NCBI RefSeq assembly: GCF_014230085.1
Contig: NZ_JACHVB010000044.1
Location: 1-53,460, forward strand
Origin: Ruficoccus amylovorans
GTDB lineage: Bacteria; Verrucomicrobiota; Verrucomicrobiia; Opitutales; Cerasicoccaceae
Direction of reading: 5' to 3'
Length of the DNA: 53,460 nucleotides
Position 1 is the first letter of the stretch. Each line of letters starts with the position of its first letter. The notes beneath the pieces were generated by a model. The model was not told the origin of the DNA, ran no database searches, and saw only the letters and a list, made by a program, of their open reading frames with translations. Shown piece after piece: positions 43,829 to 52,357 of the stretch. Both the position numbers and the translations under genes were made by a program.

Positions 43829-46252
43829 ATGCCCGTACGTATCTTTTTTCGTCTATGCCTGTTCGCGGTGGCCGGGGGCCTGCTGTTGTCGGAAGCGGGA
43901 GCCGGCGGGGCGGAGCCGGAGAAATTATCGATCGTGGCTCCCGCCGATCCGGCCAAAGAGGAAGCTCAGGCCGTTGACCTGCTGACGGAGACGCTGGGGA
44001 AGATTTATCCGGAGCGGGTCGAGGTGGTGACGGGGGGAGAGGTCCCACTAACCGGCCCGGCGATTTTTGTCGGTGGGGACTATCCCGGCTATCCGGCGGA
44101 CGGGGAAACGGCTCGCTGTGCCTCGGCGGATGCGCTGGACGAGGATGGTTTTACATTAATCCGGCACCGTCCCTGGCGTCCCAAAGTGGGGCCCCGGCGG
44201 GTGGGGTACCGGCCTCTGCGGCTCCGCCCCGCCGGGGCGGAGGATTGGTTGGCGATTGTCGGGGCGACCCCGAGGGGGACGTATTACGGAGCGGCCTGGC
44301 TCCTGCGCGAGCACTATGGGGTGCAGTGGCTTTTCCCGGGGGAGGACGGCCTGAGCCTGCCGGAAACAGCCCCCGCGCTCTTGCCTCGCTCGGGCCGGGC
44401 GGTCGAGCCGTCCTTTGAAGAGCGTCGGCTGGGGCACAGTCTCAGCCCGGAGCAGAAGGACTGGTCGCTGCGCAACGGCTTGGGCAGCCGTTTTTATTAT
44501 AATCACAACCTGCACCGCCTGACCGACCAGCAGCTTTTCAAGGACAACCCCGACTGGCAGTCCGAGGCCTGGGGACGGCGGACGAATCGGGTCACGGGGA
44601 AGGGGCCACAGCCCGACCTGCTCTCGCCCGGCTATCAGGCGCATATCGGGCAGCAGGCGGCGAAGTCCCTCGATGAGCACCCCGGCGAGCAGAGCGTGTC
44701 GCTCGGAATCACCGACAGCGTGACCTTCGACCGCAGCGAACGCACCCGCTCGGTGGTCGAGCCGTTTCGTTATTTTCGGGGGAGGCCGGATTACTCGGAT
44801 GTCATTTTCGGATTCACCAACGCCGTGGCGCTCCAGCTCTTTGAGGACGGCGAGGGGGGCAACAAGTACGCCGACCGGGTCTTGACCCAGCTCGCCTACT
44901 ACTACGCCGAGGAGGTGCCGCAGATCGAGCTTCAGCCGCAGATCATGCCCTGGCTGACCTCCGACCGGGCGCAGTGGTTCGACCCGGAGGTGCGCGCCGG
45001 GGACGAGGCGCTCATCCGCCGCTGGGAAAAAACCGGCGTGAACAAGCTCGGCTCCTGGGACTACTACGAGGGCATCCCGTTTTTCATCCCGCGCCACTAC
45101 CCGACGGTCATTGGCGAGTCGCTGCCCTATCTGCACACGCACGGCGTGCGTTCGTTTTTCGCCGAGGGGCTGCGCAACCCCGGACTGGACGACCCGAAAT
45201 ACTGGTTGGCCGCGCAGTTGCTCTGGGACGTGGACAAAGCCCCCGCCGTGCTGATGGACGAGTATTTTGAGCGTTGCTATGGCGAAGCCGCCGTGCCCAT
45301 GCGGCGGTTCTTCGACCTGTGCGAACAGGCGTGGATGGACCAGCCTCCGCCGGGGCGATGGATCAAGTATTTCACCGCGCCCTCGCAGGCGGAGCTGTTT
45401 CCGCCGGAACTGTGCCGGGAACTGCGGGCCTGCCTCGATGACGCGCAGGCACTGGCCGAAAGCGACCTGATCCGTCGGCGCATCGCCCGGGTCTCGGACA
45501 GCTTCGCCCTGACGGAGCTGGCTGTGAACCGCTACCAGACCTGGCGACGGCTGGCTTCACAGGCGCGGGTGACCTCCGCCGACGCGGCCGAGTGGCTGGC
45601 CACGGAGTCCGCTCTAAACCGGGCCATGACCGGGCAGTGGCGGCGCAGCCTGCCGCTGTTTTTCCTCCTGCGCAGCAACCCGACTTTTCGCGGGACCGAG
45701 CCGCCGGAAGGGGCCGAGCCGGTTCTGGTCGAGTCCTTTGGCGAGCTGCTGATCCCCGAGCCGGTCGTGACGGCCAGGGACTACCCGGGGCTGGTCGTCA
45801 ACAAGGCGGGCGAAGGCGAGTGGGAGCTGACCCTGCGCAACTGCGAGGCCCTGCGTCTGGCGCAATCCTCCCAAGCCGCCCGCGAAGCGGACGGCGGCGA
45901 GGGTGAGGGTGGCCTGCGGGTCGAGGGGGTCGAGTACTTCCGGCTGGAGCGCAGCCTTTCCTGCGCCGGGATCGGGCAGCTCTACCTGCGGGCGTGGGCG
46001 CGGGGCAAGCTCAGCGGGGACGCTCAGGTGTTTGCCTCGGTGCGCTTTCAGGACGCCAAGGGCAAGGCCATGGGCACCTGGAACATGGACGCGCTGCCTT
46101 TCGGGGAACACGGCTGGCTGCCCCTGACCGTGCTGGCGGACTCGCCCGCCGGAGCCGCCACCGCCAGCATCACGCTCGTGGTCCAGAATCAGGGGCCGGG
46201 GGACTGGATTGACTGGGATGACATCGCCCTGTATAAAGTTCCCGTTCGCTGA
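43829..46252 (+). CDS. Secreted DUF4838-type protein, probable glycoside hydrolase-like
   Basis: 807 residues with a signal peptide (about 1-28, FFRLCLFAVAGGLLLSEAGA). Residues about 30-175 resemble the alpha-glucuronidase-type N-terminal domain (LLTETLGKIYP, GATPRGTYYGAAWLLREHYGVQWLFPGEDG). The middle part (about 195-520: RRLGHSLSPEQKDW, YNHNLHRLTDQQLFKDNPDW, KLGSWDYYEGIPFFIPRHYPTVIGESLPYL, HGVRSFFAEG) is the DUF4838 region; the C-terminal 150 residues look like a carbohydrate-binding beta domain. Function is not established. It follows the Kdo operon by 65 bp but is unlikely to belong to it. Confidence 0.75.
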   Translation: MPVRIFFRLCLFAVAGGLLLSEAGAGGAEPEKLSIVAPADPAKEEAQAVDLLTETLGKIYPERVEVVTGGEVPLTGPAIFVGGDYPGYPADGETARCASADALDEDGFTLIRHRPWRPKVGPRRVGYRPLRLRPAGAEDWLAIVGATPRGTYYGAAWLLREHYGVQWLFPGEDGLSLPETAPALLPRSGRAVEPSFEERRLGHSLSPEQKDWSLRNGLGSRFYYNHNLHRLTDQQLFKDNPDWQSEAWGRRTNRVTGKGPQPDLLSPGYQAHIGQQAAKSLDEHPGEQSVSLGITDSVTFDRSERTRSVVEPFRYFRGRPDYSDVIFGFTNAVALQLFEDGEGGNKYADRVLTQLAYYYAEEVPQIELQPQIMPWLTSDRAQWFDPEVRAGDEALIRRWEKTGVNKLGSWDYYEGIPFFIPRHYPTVIGESLPYLHTHGVRSFFAEGLRNPGLDDPKYWLAAQLLWDVDKAPAVLMDEYFERCYGEAAVPMRRFFDLCEQAWMDQPPPGRWIKYFTAPSQAELFPPELCRELRACLDDAQALAESDLIRRRIARVSDSFALTELAVNRYQTWRRLASQARVTSADAAEWLATESALNRAMTGQWRRSLPLFFLLRSNPTFRGTEPPEGAEPVLVESFGELLIPEPVVTARDYPGLVVNKAGEGEWELTLRNCEALRLAQSSQAAREADGGEGEGGLRVEGVEYFRLERSLSCAGIGQLYLRAWARGKLSGDAQVFASVRFQDAKGKAMGTWNMDALPFGEHGWLPLTVLADSPAGAATASITLVVQNQGPGDWIDWDDIALYKVPVR

Positions 46253-46294
46253 TTTCCCCATTTTTCCATCTTTTCCGTTTACCTGAACAGGCCC

Positions 46295-46367
46295 TAACAG
46301 GAAGGCCGGGAAGTGAGGAAGGACATGCTTCCGTTCTTGCTTATCGTTCTTTCCGCTCTTCCTGTTA
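46295..46367. repeat. Inverted repeat in the spacer before rfbB
   Basis: TAACAGGAAG (46295-46304) and CTTCCTGTTA (46358-46367) are perfect 10-bp arms around a smaller GGAAG/CTTCC hairpin. It lies in the 137-bp gap between the DUF4838 gene and rfbB. It could terminate the former or regulate the latter. Confidence 0.5.
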
Positions 46368-46389
46368 AATCTCTTTATTTTCCCTGAGC

Positions 46390-47499
46390 ATGACCATCCT
46401 CGTCACAGGCGGCAGCGGCTTTATCGGCACGCATCTGGTGCGTTACCTCCTGCGGGAGACCGGGCACGGGGTGGTCAATGTGGACAAGCTGACCTACGCC
46501 GCCAACCCATCCCCTGTGCCCGCCGCGACGGACGCGGCCCGCTATCGGCTGGTGGTGGCGGACATCGCCGACAGCCGGACGCTGGCCGATGTTTTCGCCG
46601 GGGAAAAGCCCGGCGCGGTCATCCATCTGGCGGCGGAGTCGCATGTGGACCGTTCCATCACCGGGCCGGAGGCGTTCATCCAGAGCAATATCGTCGGCAC
46701 CTTCCGCCTATTGGAGCAGGCTCGGACGTATTTTGAGGGGCTGTCTGGCCCGGCGCGGGAGAGCTTCCGCTTCCTGCATGTTTCGACGGACGAGGTTTAC
46801 GGTTCGCTCGGGCCGGAAGGGGCGGCGTTTACGGAAAGCTCGCCCTACGAGCCGCATTCGCCCTATTCGGCCAGCAAGGCCGCCGCCGACCACCTCGCGC
46901 GGGCCTGGCACACGACCTACGGCTTGCCGGTTATTGTGACTAATTGCTCGAACAACTACGGCCCCTGGCAGTTCCCCGAAAAGCTGATCCCGGTCACGAT
47001 TATCAAGGCCCTGCGCGGCGAGCCGATCCCGGTCTATGGCCGGGGCGAGAACGTCCGCGACTGGCTCCACGCCGCCGACCACGCCGAGGCGCTTTACGCC
47101 GCGTTGGAGTGTGGCCGGGTGGGGCGGACCTATAACATCGGGGCCGACAATGAGCGCCGCAACATCGACCTCGTGCAGTCTCTCTGCGCCCTGCTGGACG
47201 AGTTGGCCCCCTCGCCGCAAGGCTCGCACGGGCGGCTGATCTCCTTTGTCGGGGACCGCCCCGGCCATGACCGCCGCTACGCCATCGACGCGAGCCGGGC
47301 GCGGGAGGAGCTGGGTTGGCGGCCCCGGACGGATTTTCTGCGCGGGTTGCGCGAGACGGTGCTCTGGTACCTGGAAAACCGCGACTGGTGGGAGGCGGCG
47401 CTGGCGCGAATGGATGTGCCGGGTACGCCGGGCGCTTGGGGTGTGACTGCGGCAAGGGGCCGCGCCGCAAGCTTGCCTGCGGACGGGCCGGGCGACTAA
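46390..47499 (+). CDS. rfbB: dTDP-glucose 4,6-dehydratase
   Basis: It converts dTDP-glucose to dTDP-4-keto-6-deoxyglucose with bound NAD+. 369 residues. NAD site ILVTGGSGFIGTHLVRYLL, LAAESHVDRSITGPEAFI, active-site HVSTDEVYGSLG (TDE), and the SPYSASKAAADHLARAWHTTYG Y-x-x-x-K. A C-terminal tail of about 25 residues beyond the fold (VPGTPGAWGVTAARGRA...) is unlike the family. It is in an operon with rfbA 34 bp downstream. Confidence 0.94.
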   Translation: MTILVTGGSGFIGTHLVRYLLRETGHGVVNVDKLTYAANPSPVPAATDAARYRLVVADIADSRTLADVFAGEKPGAVIHLAAESHVDRSITGPEAFIQSNIVGTFRLLEQARTYFEGLSGPARESFRFLHVSTDEVYGSLGPEGAAFTESSPYEPHSPYSASKAAADHLARAWHTTYGLPVIVTNCSNNYGPWQFPEKLIPVTIIKALRGEPIPVYGRGENVRDWLHAADHAEALYAALECGRVGRTYNIGADNERRNIDLVQSLCALLDELAPSPQGSHGRLISFVGDRPGHDRRYAIDASRAREELGWRPRTDFLRGLRETVLWYLENRDWWEAALARMDVPGTPGAWGVTAARGRAASLPADGPGD

Positions 47500-47533
47500 G
47501 CTGTTGCCTGATTTTCCATCAAAAACTCCGTCC

Positions 47534-48403
47534 ATGAAAACGCGCAAAGGCATCGTACTGGCGGCGGGCACCGGCAGCCGCCTCTACCCGCTGACGCTGG
47601 CCGTGAGCAAGCAGCTCCAGCCCGTCCACGACAAGCCGATGATCTATTACCCGCTCTCGGTGCTCATGTTTGCGGGCATTCGGGCGATCCTCATCGTGAC
47701 CACGCCGCAGGACCGGCCCTTGTTCGAGCGGCTGCTCGGGGACGGTTCCCAGTTCGGGCTGAGCTTCACCTACACCGGCCAGCAGGAGCCGGGCGGGCTG
47801 GCGCAGGCGTTTTTGTTGGGGGCGGATTTCCTGGCGGACGGACCCTCCGCGCTGGTGTTGGGGGACAATCTCTTTTACGGGCACGACCTCATCCGCACCG
47901 TTCGGCAGGCGGCGGCCCGCGAGACGGGAGCGACGATTTTCGCCACACGGGTGGCCGATCCGCGCGCCTACGGGGTGGTGGAACTGGATGCCGGAGGCCA
48001 GGTGCTCTCGCTGGAAGAAAAACCGGAGCGCCCGCGCTCGAATCTGGCCGTACCGGGCCTGTACTTCTACGACGGGCAGGCGGTCGCTCTGGCGCGGACC
48101 TTGCGGCCCTCGGCCCGGGGCGAACGGGAGATCACCGACCTGAACCGCCTCTATCTGGAGGCCGGGCAACTGCGTGTCGAACAGCTTGGCCGGGGGACAG
48201 CCTGGCTGGACTCGGGCACGCACGCGGACTTGCTGGCGGCGGGGACTTTTGTCGAGACGATTGAGAAGCGCCAGGGCCTCAAAATCGCCTGCCTGGAGGA
48301 AATCGCTTTCCGCCAGGGCTGGATCGACTCCGATACGCTCCGGCGGCAAATCGACCGCATGGGGAAATCCTCCTACGGGGCGTATCTGCGGACACTGCTA
48401 TAG
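47534..48403 (+). CDS. rfbA: Glucose-1-phosphate thymidylyltransferase
   Basis: It makes dTDP-glucose from dTTP and glucose 1-phosphate. 289 residues from ATG 47534 (MKTRKGIVLAAGTGSRLYPLT); an in-frame start at 47504 is weaker. Signature GTGSRLYPLTLAVSKQL, KPMIYYPLSVLMFAGI, VLGDNLFYGHDL, and the RmlA end GTAWLDSGTHADLLAA. rfbC and rfbD do not follow; the next gene is on the other strand, so the rest of dTDP-rhamnose synthesis must be elsewhere or another dTDP-sugar is made. Confidence 0.95.
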   Translation: MKTRKGIVLAAGTGSRLYPLTLAVSKQLQPVHDKPMIYYPLSVLMFAGIRAILIVTTPQDRPLFERLLGDGSQFGLSFTYTGQQEPGGLAQAFLLGADFLADGPSALVLGDNLFYGHDLIRTVRQAAARETGATIFATRVADPRAYGVVELDAGGQVLSLEEKPERPRSNLAVPGLYFYDGQAVALARTLRPSARGEREITDLNRLYLEAGQLRVEQLGRGTAWLDSGTHADLLAAGTFVETIEKRQGLKIACLEEIAFRQGWIDSDTLRRQIDRMGKSSYGAYLRTLL

Positions 48404-48431
48404 CGCCGGAGTTTAAAAGTCGGGCTGGGTC

Positions 48432-49424
48432 CTACTCGCTGACGAAGACGATGTCGTCCTTGTGTCCGTCAGCAAACTCGTATTGGAGCGTGCGGTTGAG
48501 TCCTTCGGCCAGCGTGTAGGGGGCCTGGAAACCGCAGCTATGGGCCCGGGTAGCGTCGAACTGGGTGGTGGCGCAGAATTTTTTGACGCGCACTGCGCTG
48601 ACCGGAAATTTCTTGCCGCTGAGCTTACTCAGTACATCGAAGGAGAGCCCCCCGAGCATCCCCAGGCAATAGGGAATGCGGACGGAAGGAACCTGCGTGT
48701 TGAGGCTTTTTTCCACCTGGGCGACGAGGCCGTTCATGCTGAGGTCGGGCTTGTCGATGTAGTTGAAAACCTGATACCCCGGCTGTTGGTTATTCAGGTG
48801 GTGCCGGATGAAGGCGACGATGTTGCCCACGTATGCCATCGACTTGTAATTCTCGCCCTTGCCGACCATGAGGAATTTATGCGAAGCGATTTGTCGCAGC
48901 AGGTTATAAACGTTACCGCGGTTGCGCTCGCCGAAAATGACCGTGGGGCGGATGATGGTCAGGGAACGTTCCTCCGGCCGGGCCTGGTGCCAGGCGCGCA
49001 AGACCTCTTCCGCCTGCCATTTGCTTTTACCGTAGTGGTTGAAGGGATCGGCGGGATGGTCCTCGGCGGGGTTTTCCTTATTGAGTCCGTAAACGGCGAC
49101 GGAACTGGTGAAGATGATGTTGCGGACGCCGTTCTTGTCCATGGCGGCGAGCACGTTTCTGGTGCCCTGGACATTGACATCGTAGTAGAGCGAGGTGGGG
49201 CTGACATCGTCCCGGTGCTCGGCGGCCAGCAGCACGACCGAGTCCTGCCCGGCCAGCGCCCGGTCGAGCTCCTCCTGGTGCCGGACATCGCCACTCACCG
49301 TGATCTCCGGGTAAAAGACGCTCTCGCGTTTGTCGAAGTTGCTCAGTTGGCAGTCGTCCTTGATCAGTTCGATCAGGCGGCTGCCGACAAAGCCGGATGC
49401 ACCGATGAGGCAAATATTTTTCAT
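48432..49424 (-). CDS. NAD-dependent sugar epimerase/dehydratase
   Basis: 330 residues, extended SDR. ICLIGASGFVGSRLIELI binds the cofactor; the catalytic residues are in FTSSVAVYGLNKENPAEDHPADPFNHYGKSKWQAEEVLRAW (Ser, Tyr, Lys all present). The C-terminal half has IIRPTVIFGERNRGNVYNLLRQI. It resembles the epimerases beside WcaA-type glycosyltransferases in O-antigen clusters; substrate unknown. It overlaps the upstream GT2 by ATGA (49421-49424), so it is co-translated with it. Confidence 0.8.
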   Translation of the reverse strand: MKNICLIGASGFVGSRLIELIKDDCQLSNFDKRESVFYPEITVSGDVRHQEELDRALAGQDSVVLLAAEHRDDVSPTSLYYDVNVQGTRNVLAAMDKNGVRNIIFTSSVAVYGLNKENPAEDHPADPFNHYGKSKWQAEEVLRAWHQARPEERSLTIIRPTVIFGERNRGNVYNLLRQIASHKFLMVGKGENYKSMAYVGNIVAFIRHHLNNQQPGYQVFNYIDKPDLSMNGLVAQVEKSLNTQVPSVRIPYCLGMLGGLSFDVLSKLSGKKFPVSAVRVKKFCATTQFDATRAHSCGFQAPYTLAEGLNRTLQYEFADGHKDDIVFVSE

Positions 49425-50257
49425 GACTGCCGGGTGATAAACTGTTTGAGCTTCGGCAGAAGCCGTACGGCGGGGTAGAGTGGGGAGACGGAAATACCGT
49501 TATTGCGAAAGGCGCGCATGATCTGTCTGTTGCCGCGGATGATCTCCCGGATGGACCCGGTGCTGTGCCCGCCGTAGCGCATCTTGACCATGGTCTGATC
49601 GAGGTAACTCGATTGGGCATGGTGCTTCTCCATAAAGCGGAGCATCAGTTCGAAGTCCGCCGATACGCTCATGGAAATGTCGAAAAGGCCGTGGCGTTCG
49701 TACAGTTCGCGGCGCACGAAGAAAGTCGGATGGGGCGGATGCCAGCCGCTTTTGAAGCTGCCGGGGCGGTAGGGGGAGGATTTCCAGTGGCGCAGGACAC
49801 GCGAGGTGTCATTCGGGCTGACGAAGTCGAGATTGCCGAACACGACGTCGCATCCGGTCTGGCAAAAGGTGTCCGCGACTTTTTCCAGAACGCTCTCGTC
49901 GGCGTAGAAATCGTCGGAGTTGAGGATTCCTACTATGTCTCCGCTGGAGGCGGAAATGCCCTTGTTCATAGCGTCGTATATGCCCTTGTCCGGTTCGGAT
50001 ATTATCTGGGATATACGGTTCGGTACGGTATTGATTATTTCCAGGGTATTATCACTGGAGGCACCGTCTATGATGATATGCTCTATCTGTGCGAATGTCT
50101 GGGCATGGACGGAGGCGACACAATCCTTGACGAAAGCGCTGCTATTATAGGTGGCAGTTACGATAGACAGAGTTAAGCTATTGGAGGTACGTTTGTTAAC
50201 GGAACCCGGCGTGCCTGACGCCGGCACCCGCTCCAAGGGACTCTGAGTATCTTTCAT
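49421..50257 (-). CDS. Glycosyltransferase family 2
   Basis: 278 residues from ATG 50257 (MKDTQSPLERV); an in-frame start 14 codons upstream is possible. GT-A domain: LTLSIVTATYNSSAFVKDCVASVHAQTFAQIEHIIIDGASSDNTLEII, then DKGIYDAMNKGISASSGDIVGILNSDDFY with the SDD metal site. This is the WcaA/PglI-like subgroup. Operon with the SDR epimerase. A perfect TATAAT -10 lies about 120 bp upstream. Confidence 0.87.
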   Translation of the reverse strand: MKDTQSPLERVPASGTPGSVNKRTSNSLTLSIVTATYNSSAFVKDCVASVHAQTFAQIEHIIIDGASSDNTLEIINTVPNRISQIISEPDKGIYDAMNKGISASSGDIVGILNSDDFYADESVLEKVADTFCQTGCDVVFGNLDFVSPNDTSRVLRHWKSSPYRPGSFKSGWHPPHPTFFVRRELYERHGLFDISMSVSADFELMLRFMEKHHAQSSYLDQTMVKMRYGGHSTGSIREIIRGNRQIMRAFRNNGISVSPLYPAVRLLPKLKQFITRQS

Positions 50258-50340
50258 GGTCGGATCTGCTTCTGGAAAAGCGAAAGGAACTACCGGCATG
50301 CCTGATTACAGGCAACAAGAAAAACCTCGTCAAATCAGGC

Positions 50341-50381
50341 AGAGGGCAACGAATCGACCACGCTCTTGCCCTCTCATTATA
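50341..50381 (-). promoter_or_regulatory. Candidate promoter and leader hairpin of the GT2 gene
   Basis: The minus strand has TATAAT (plus 50376-50381) with no good -35. Right after it, AGAGGGCAA (50341-50349) and TTGCCCTCT (50366-50374) form a perfect 9-bp inverted repeat. A second pair, CCTGATT/AATCAGG, lies nearer the gene. The 278-bp gap holds no gene. Confidence 0.4.
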
Positions 50382-50535
50382 TTCGGTCGCAGCAACTTGT
50401 TTGTTACGTTATTTTTACAACAAAGGATTCCGGTCAGTCTTCCTTGTTCGTTATTAGAACACTGCGAATAACCTGTCACGAGCGAGACGAGAGCAATTTG
50501 GATATTGGGCAAGGCGACTTCGGGCGCAGCTTGGG

Positions 50536-51447
50536 TCAGTCCAACTGGCCGACCCACTCGATGAAGCGCTCTTTCCAGACCGAGGACTCGGGAGTTCGCC
50601 CCAAGCTGAAGCCGTGGCCCCCGCTTGAGACGGGCATCCAGACCGTGGGCACGCCGTGCTCTTTGAGGGCGGTGGCCAGGCGTTCGCTGTTCTCGATGAC
50701 AACGACCTTGTCGTCTGTGGCATGGACGAGAAAGAACGGCGGCCAGTCGCCGGTGACGCGCCGGTCGAGGGAGAAATCAATCAGGCGCTGCTCGGAGGGG
50801 GCGCTGCCGAGCAGGTTATCGCGGGAGCCGCGGTGAGCGATGTCGTCGCTCATGGATACGACCGGGTAAACCAGAGCGACGAAGTCGGGGCGGGTTCCCT
50901 CCTCCCTCGTGCCAAAGACGGCGGTGGAACCGGCGAGGTGGCCTCCGGCGGAAAAGCCCATGATCCCGATCCGGTCAGGGTTAATGTCGAGATCGGCGCT
51001 GTGGTCCCGCAGGTAGCGAATGGCCGCGAGGGCGTCCTGTTGGCTCCGGGGCAGGCCGTCGCCGGTTGCGTCCGGGGCGGGCAGGCGGTACTTCAAGACG
51101 GCAGCCGCCACGCCTTGCGAGGAGAGGTAGCGGGCGATGGCCAGTCCTTCGCGATCATAAACCACGGCAGCATAGCCGCCGCCGGGACAGATGACGACGG
51201 CAGGATGGCCTGGCAGGGGATGCTCGGGCAGGAAGAGGTTCAGGGTGGGCTGGGAAATGTCGCGAATGGTCCGGTTTAGGCCGCGGTCATCGAGATGTTT
51301 CTGCCGATACGTTACCAGTTCGGGGGGCGGAGTGGCTTCGCCGGCCGTCGTTATTGGGAGAACGATCTCCCCGGAGCGTGGCGTGGCGGCCAGGCTCAGC
51401 GTCATGGCAAGCGCGAGGGTAAGGGCTGCGCAGAGGTGTGTTTTCAT
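50536..51447 (-). CDS. Secreted alpha/beta-hydrolase esterase (acetyl-xylan/BD-FAE type)
   Basis: 303 residues from ATG 51447 (MKTHLCAALTLALAMTLSLAATP, a clear signal peptide). A longer frame would read through a homopolymeric tract. Oxyanion region PAVVICPGGGYAAVVYDREG; nucleophile Ser in IGIMGFSAGGHLAGS; acid Asp in FFLVHATDDKVV; His in VSSGGHGFSLG. The family removes acetyl or feruloyl groups from plant-type polysaccharides. It stands alone. A G7-A-G10 tract just before the start may cause phase variation. Confidence 0.87.
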   Translation of the reverse strand: MKTHLCAALTLALAMTLSLAATPRSGEIVLPITTAGEATPPPELVTYRQKHLDDRGLNRTIRDISQPTLNLFLPEHPLPGHPAVVICPGGGYAAVVYDREGLAIARYLSSQGVAAAVLKYRLPAPDATGDGLPRSQQDALAAIRYLRDHSADLDINPDRIGIMGFSAGGHLAGSTAVFGTREEGTRPDFVALVYPVVSMSDDIAHRGSRDNLLGSAPSEQRLIDFSLDRRVTGDWPPFFLVHATDDKVVVIENSERLATALKEHGVPTVWMPVSSGGHGFSLGRTPESSVWKERFIEWVGQLD

Positions 51448-51458
51448 GCTTATTTTTT

Positions 51459-51476
51459 GGGGGGGAGGGGGGGGGG
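51459..51476 (-). promoter_or_regulatory. Homopolymeric tract G7-A-G10 upstream of the esterase
   Basis: Seven G, one A, then ten G on the plus strand, next to a run of six T (51453-51458), 12-29 bp upstream of the esterase ATG. Such tracts slip during replication. Confidence 0.6.
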
Positions 51477-51597
51477 CAGTGGCTTGGGGCAAACATGCCG
51501 AGGTCGTAAATCAGCATACAGCTTTCAGATAGTCAGAAAAAAGCTTTTTATTGAGCTTCTCAATTTCGGCGAAGGAGAGAGATTTACAGGAGCACTT

Positions 51598-51825
51598 ATG
51601 GATGATGTGGGTGCCTTCTGGTATTACAGGTCAGTTGGGCAATCCGGTCAGAGCTTGCGACGAATTTTGTATGGTCCCGTCGAAGCGGCATCTACCGCCG
51701 CCCCTCCACCGGCAACTTGCCCCATTTCTGCGTTATATACTTTTGATAGCGGAAGGTTCCGTTATCTGAGACCCGGGGCGGATCGACCGCCGCCCGGGTC
51801 TTATTGTATCTGGACCGGTCGATGA
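51598..51825 (+). CDS. Doubtful 75-residue ORF
   Basis: ATG 51598 has a good AGGAG five bases ahead (51588-51592). The start MDDVGAFWYYRSVGQSGQSL is faintly like a GYF_2 domain opening (WYY..GQ.GP). However, the C-terminal third is encoded by two strong hairpins and is Pro/Gly-rich, so it may be a decayed gene at an element boundary. The rest of the 397-bp gap holds only the poly-G tract and hairpins. Confidence 0.2.
   Translation: MDDVGAFWYYRSVGQSGQSLRRILYGPVEAASTAAPPPATCPISALYTFDSGRFRYLRPGADRPPPGSYCIWTGR
51769..51801 (+). terminator. Strong hairpin before the right-end module
   Basis: AGACCCGGGGCGG pairs with CCGCCGCCCGGGTCT (one bulge), followed by TATTGT. A smaller GATAgCGGAAggTTCCGttATC palindrome lies at 51744-51766. 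It could be a terminator or part of an element end. Confidence 0.5.
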
Positions 51826-51833
51826 ACCAGGAA

Positions 51834-51839
51834 AGGAGG
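51834..51839 (+). promoter_or_regulatory. Strong Shine-Dalgarno AGGAGG
   Basis: Perfect AGGAGG, five bases before the ATG at 51845. Most chromosomal starts in this window lack such a site. Confidence 0.75.
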
Positions 51840-51844
51840 CCCTC

Positions 51845-52357
51845 ATGGCAATCGTACTGGAGGCCAACTATTGCAAGAAGCTCGGACTGCCGGGGTACTC
51901 GTCGCACCAGTACGGGGTGACGATCCGGGCGGAGCTGGGCGACATCAACCAGGTCCCAGAGGAGTCGGAGCGGGTGTACCGCCTGCTCCAAACCTCCGTG
52001 GACCGCGAACTCCAACAGACCGGCTGGCTGCCGCAAGGCAGGCAGCCGGGCTCAACCACCACCCCGTCGCAGGCGGACCCGTCCTCGCCACCGCCCACCG
52101 GCGAGGACACCTGGACCTGCTCACCCAAACAGCGTGAGCTGATCCTCAGGCTCGTAGAAGAACACGCCCTCGACAAGCAGGCCATCAACGAACTGGCCCG
52201 TCAACGCTTCGGCAAGGGCGTGCGCTCCCTCAACAAACTCGAAGCCTCCGGGCTGATCGACGAGTTACTGGAACGCCACGGGGGCAAGGGCCAGGCCGCT
52301 CGCTCCCCACGCCGGGGCAGCACCCGTCGCACGGCCCCAACCGGGAGGGCGCCATGA
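51845..52357 (+). CDS. Hypothetical protein with a recombination-associated-type C-terminal domain
   Basis: 170 residues, family not recognised. N-terminal part (1-60: MAIVLEANYCKKLGLPGYSS, then HQYGVTIRAELGDINQV and helices to LQQTGWLP) is followed by a Pro/Ser/Thr linker (62-88). The C-terminal 50 residues (CSPKQRELILRLVEEHALD, NELARQRFGKGVRSLNKLEA, SGLIDELLERH) resemble the small helical KQ..LI...EAS.LID.L domain found at the ends of phage and plasmid DNA-annealing and replication proteins. The tail is basic. It overlaps the nuclease gene by ATGA, so the two are made together. Confidence 0.6.
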   Translation: MAIVLEANYCKKLGLPGYSSHQYGVTIRAELGDINQVPEESERVYRLLQTSVDRELQQTGWLPQGRQPGSTTTPSQADPSSPPPTGEDTWTCSPKQRELILRLVEEHALDKQAINELARQRFGKGVRSLNKLEASGLIDELLERHGGKGQAARSPRRGSTRRTAPTGRAP

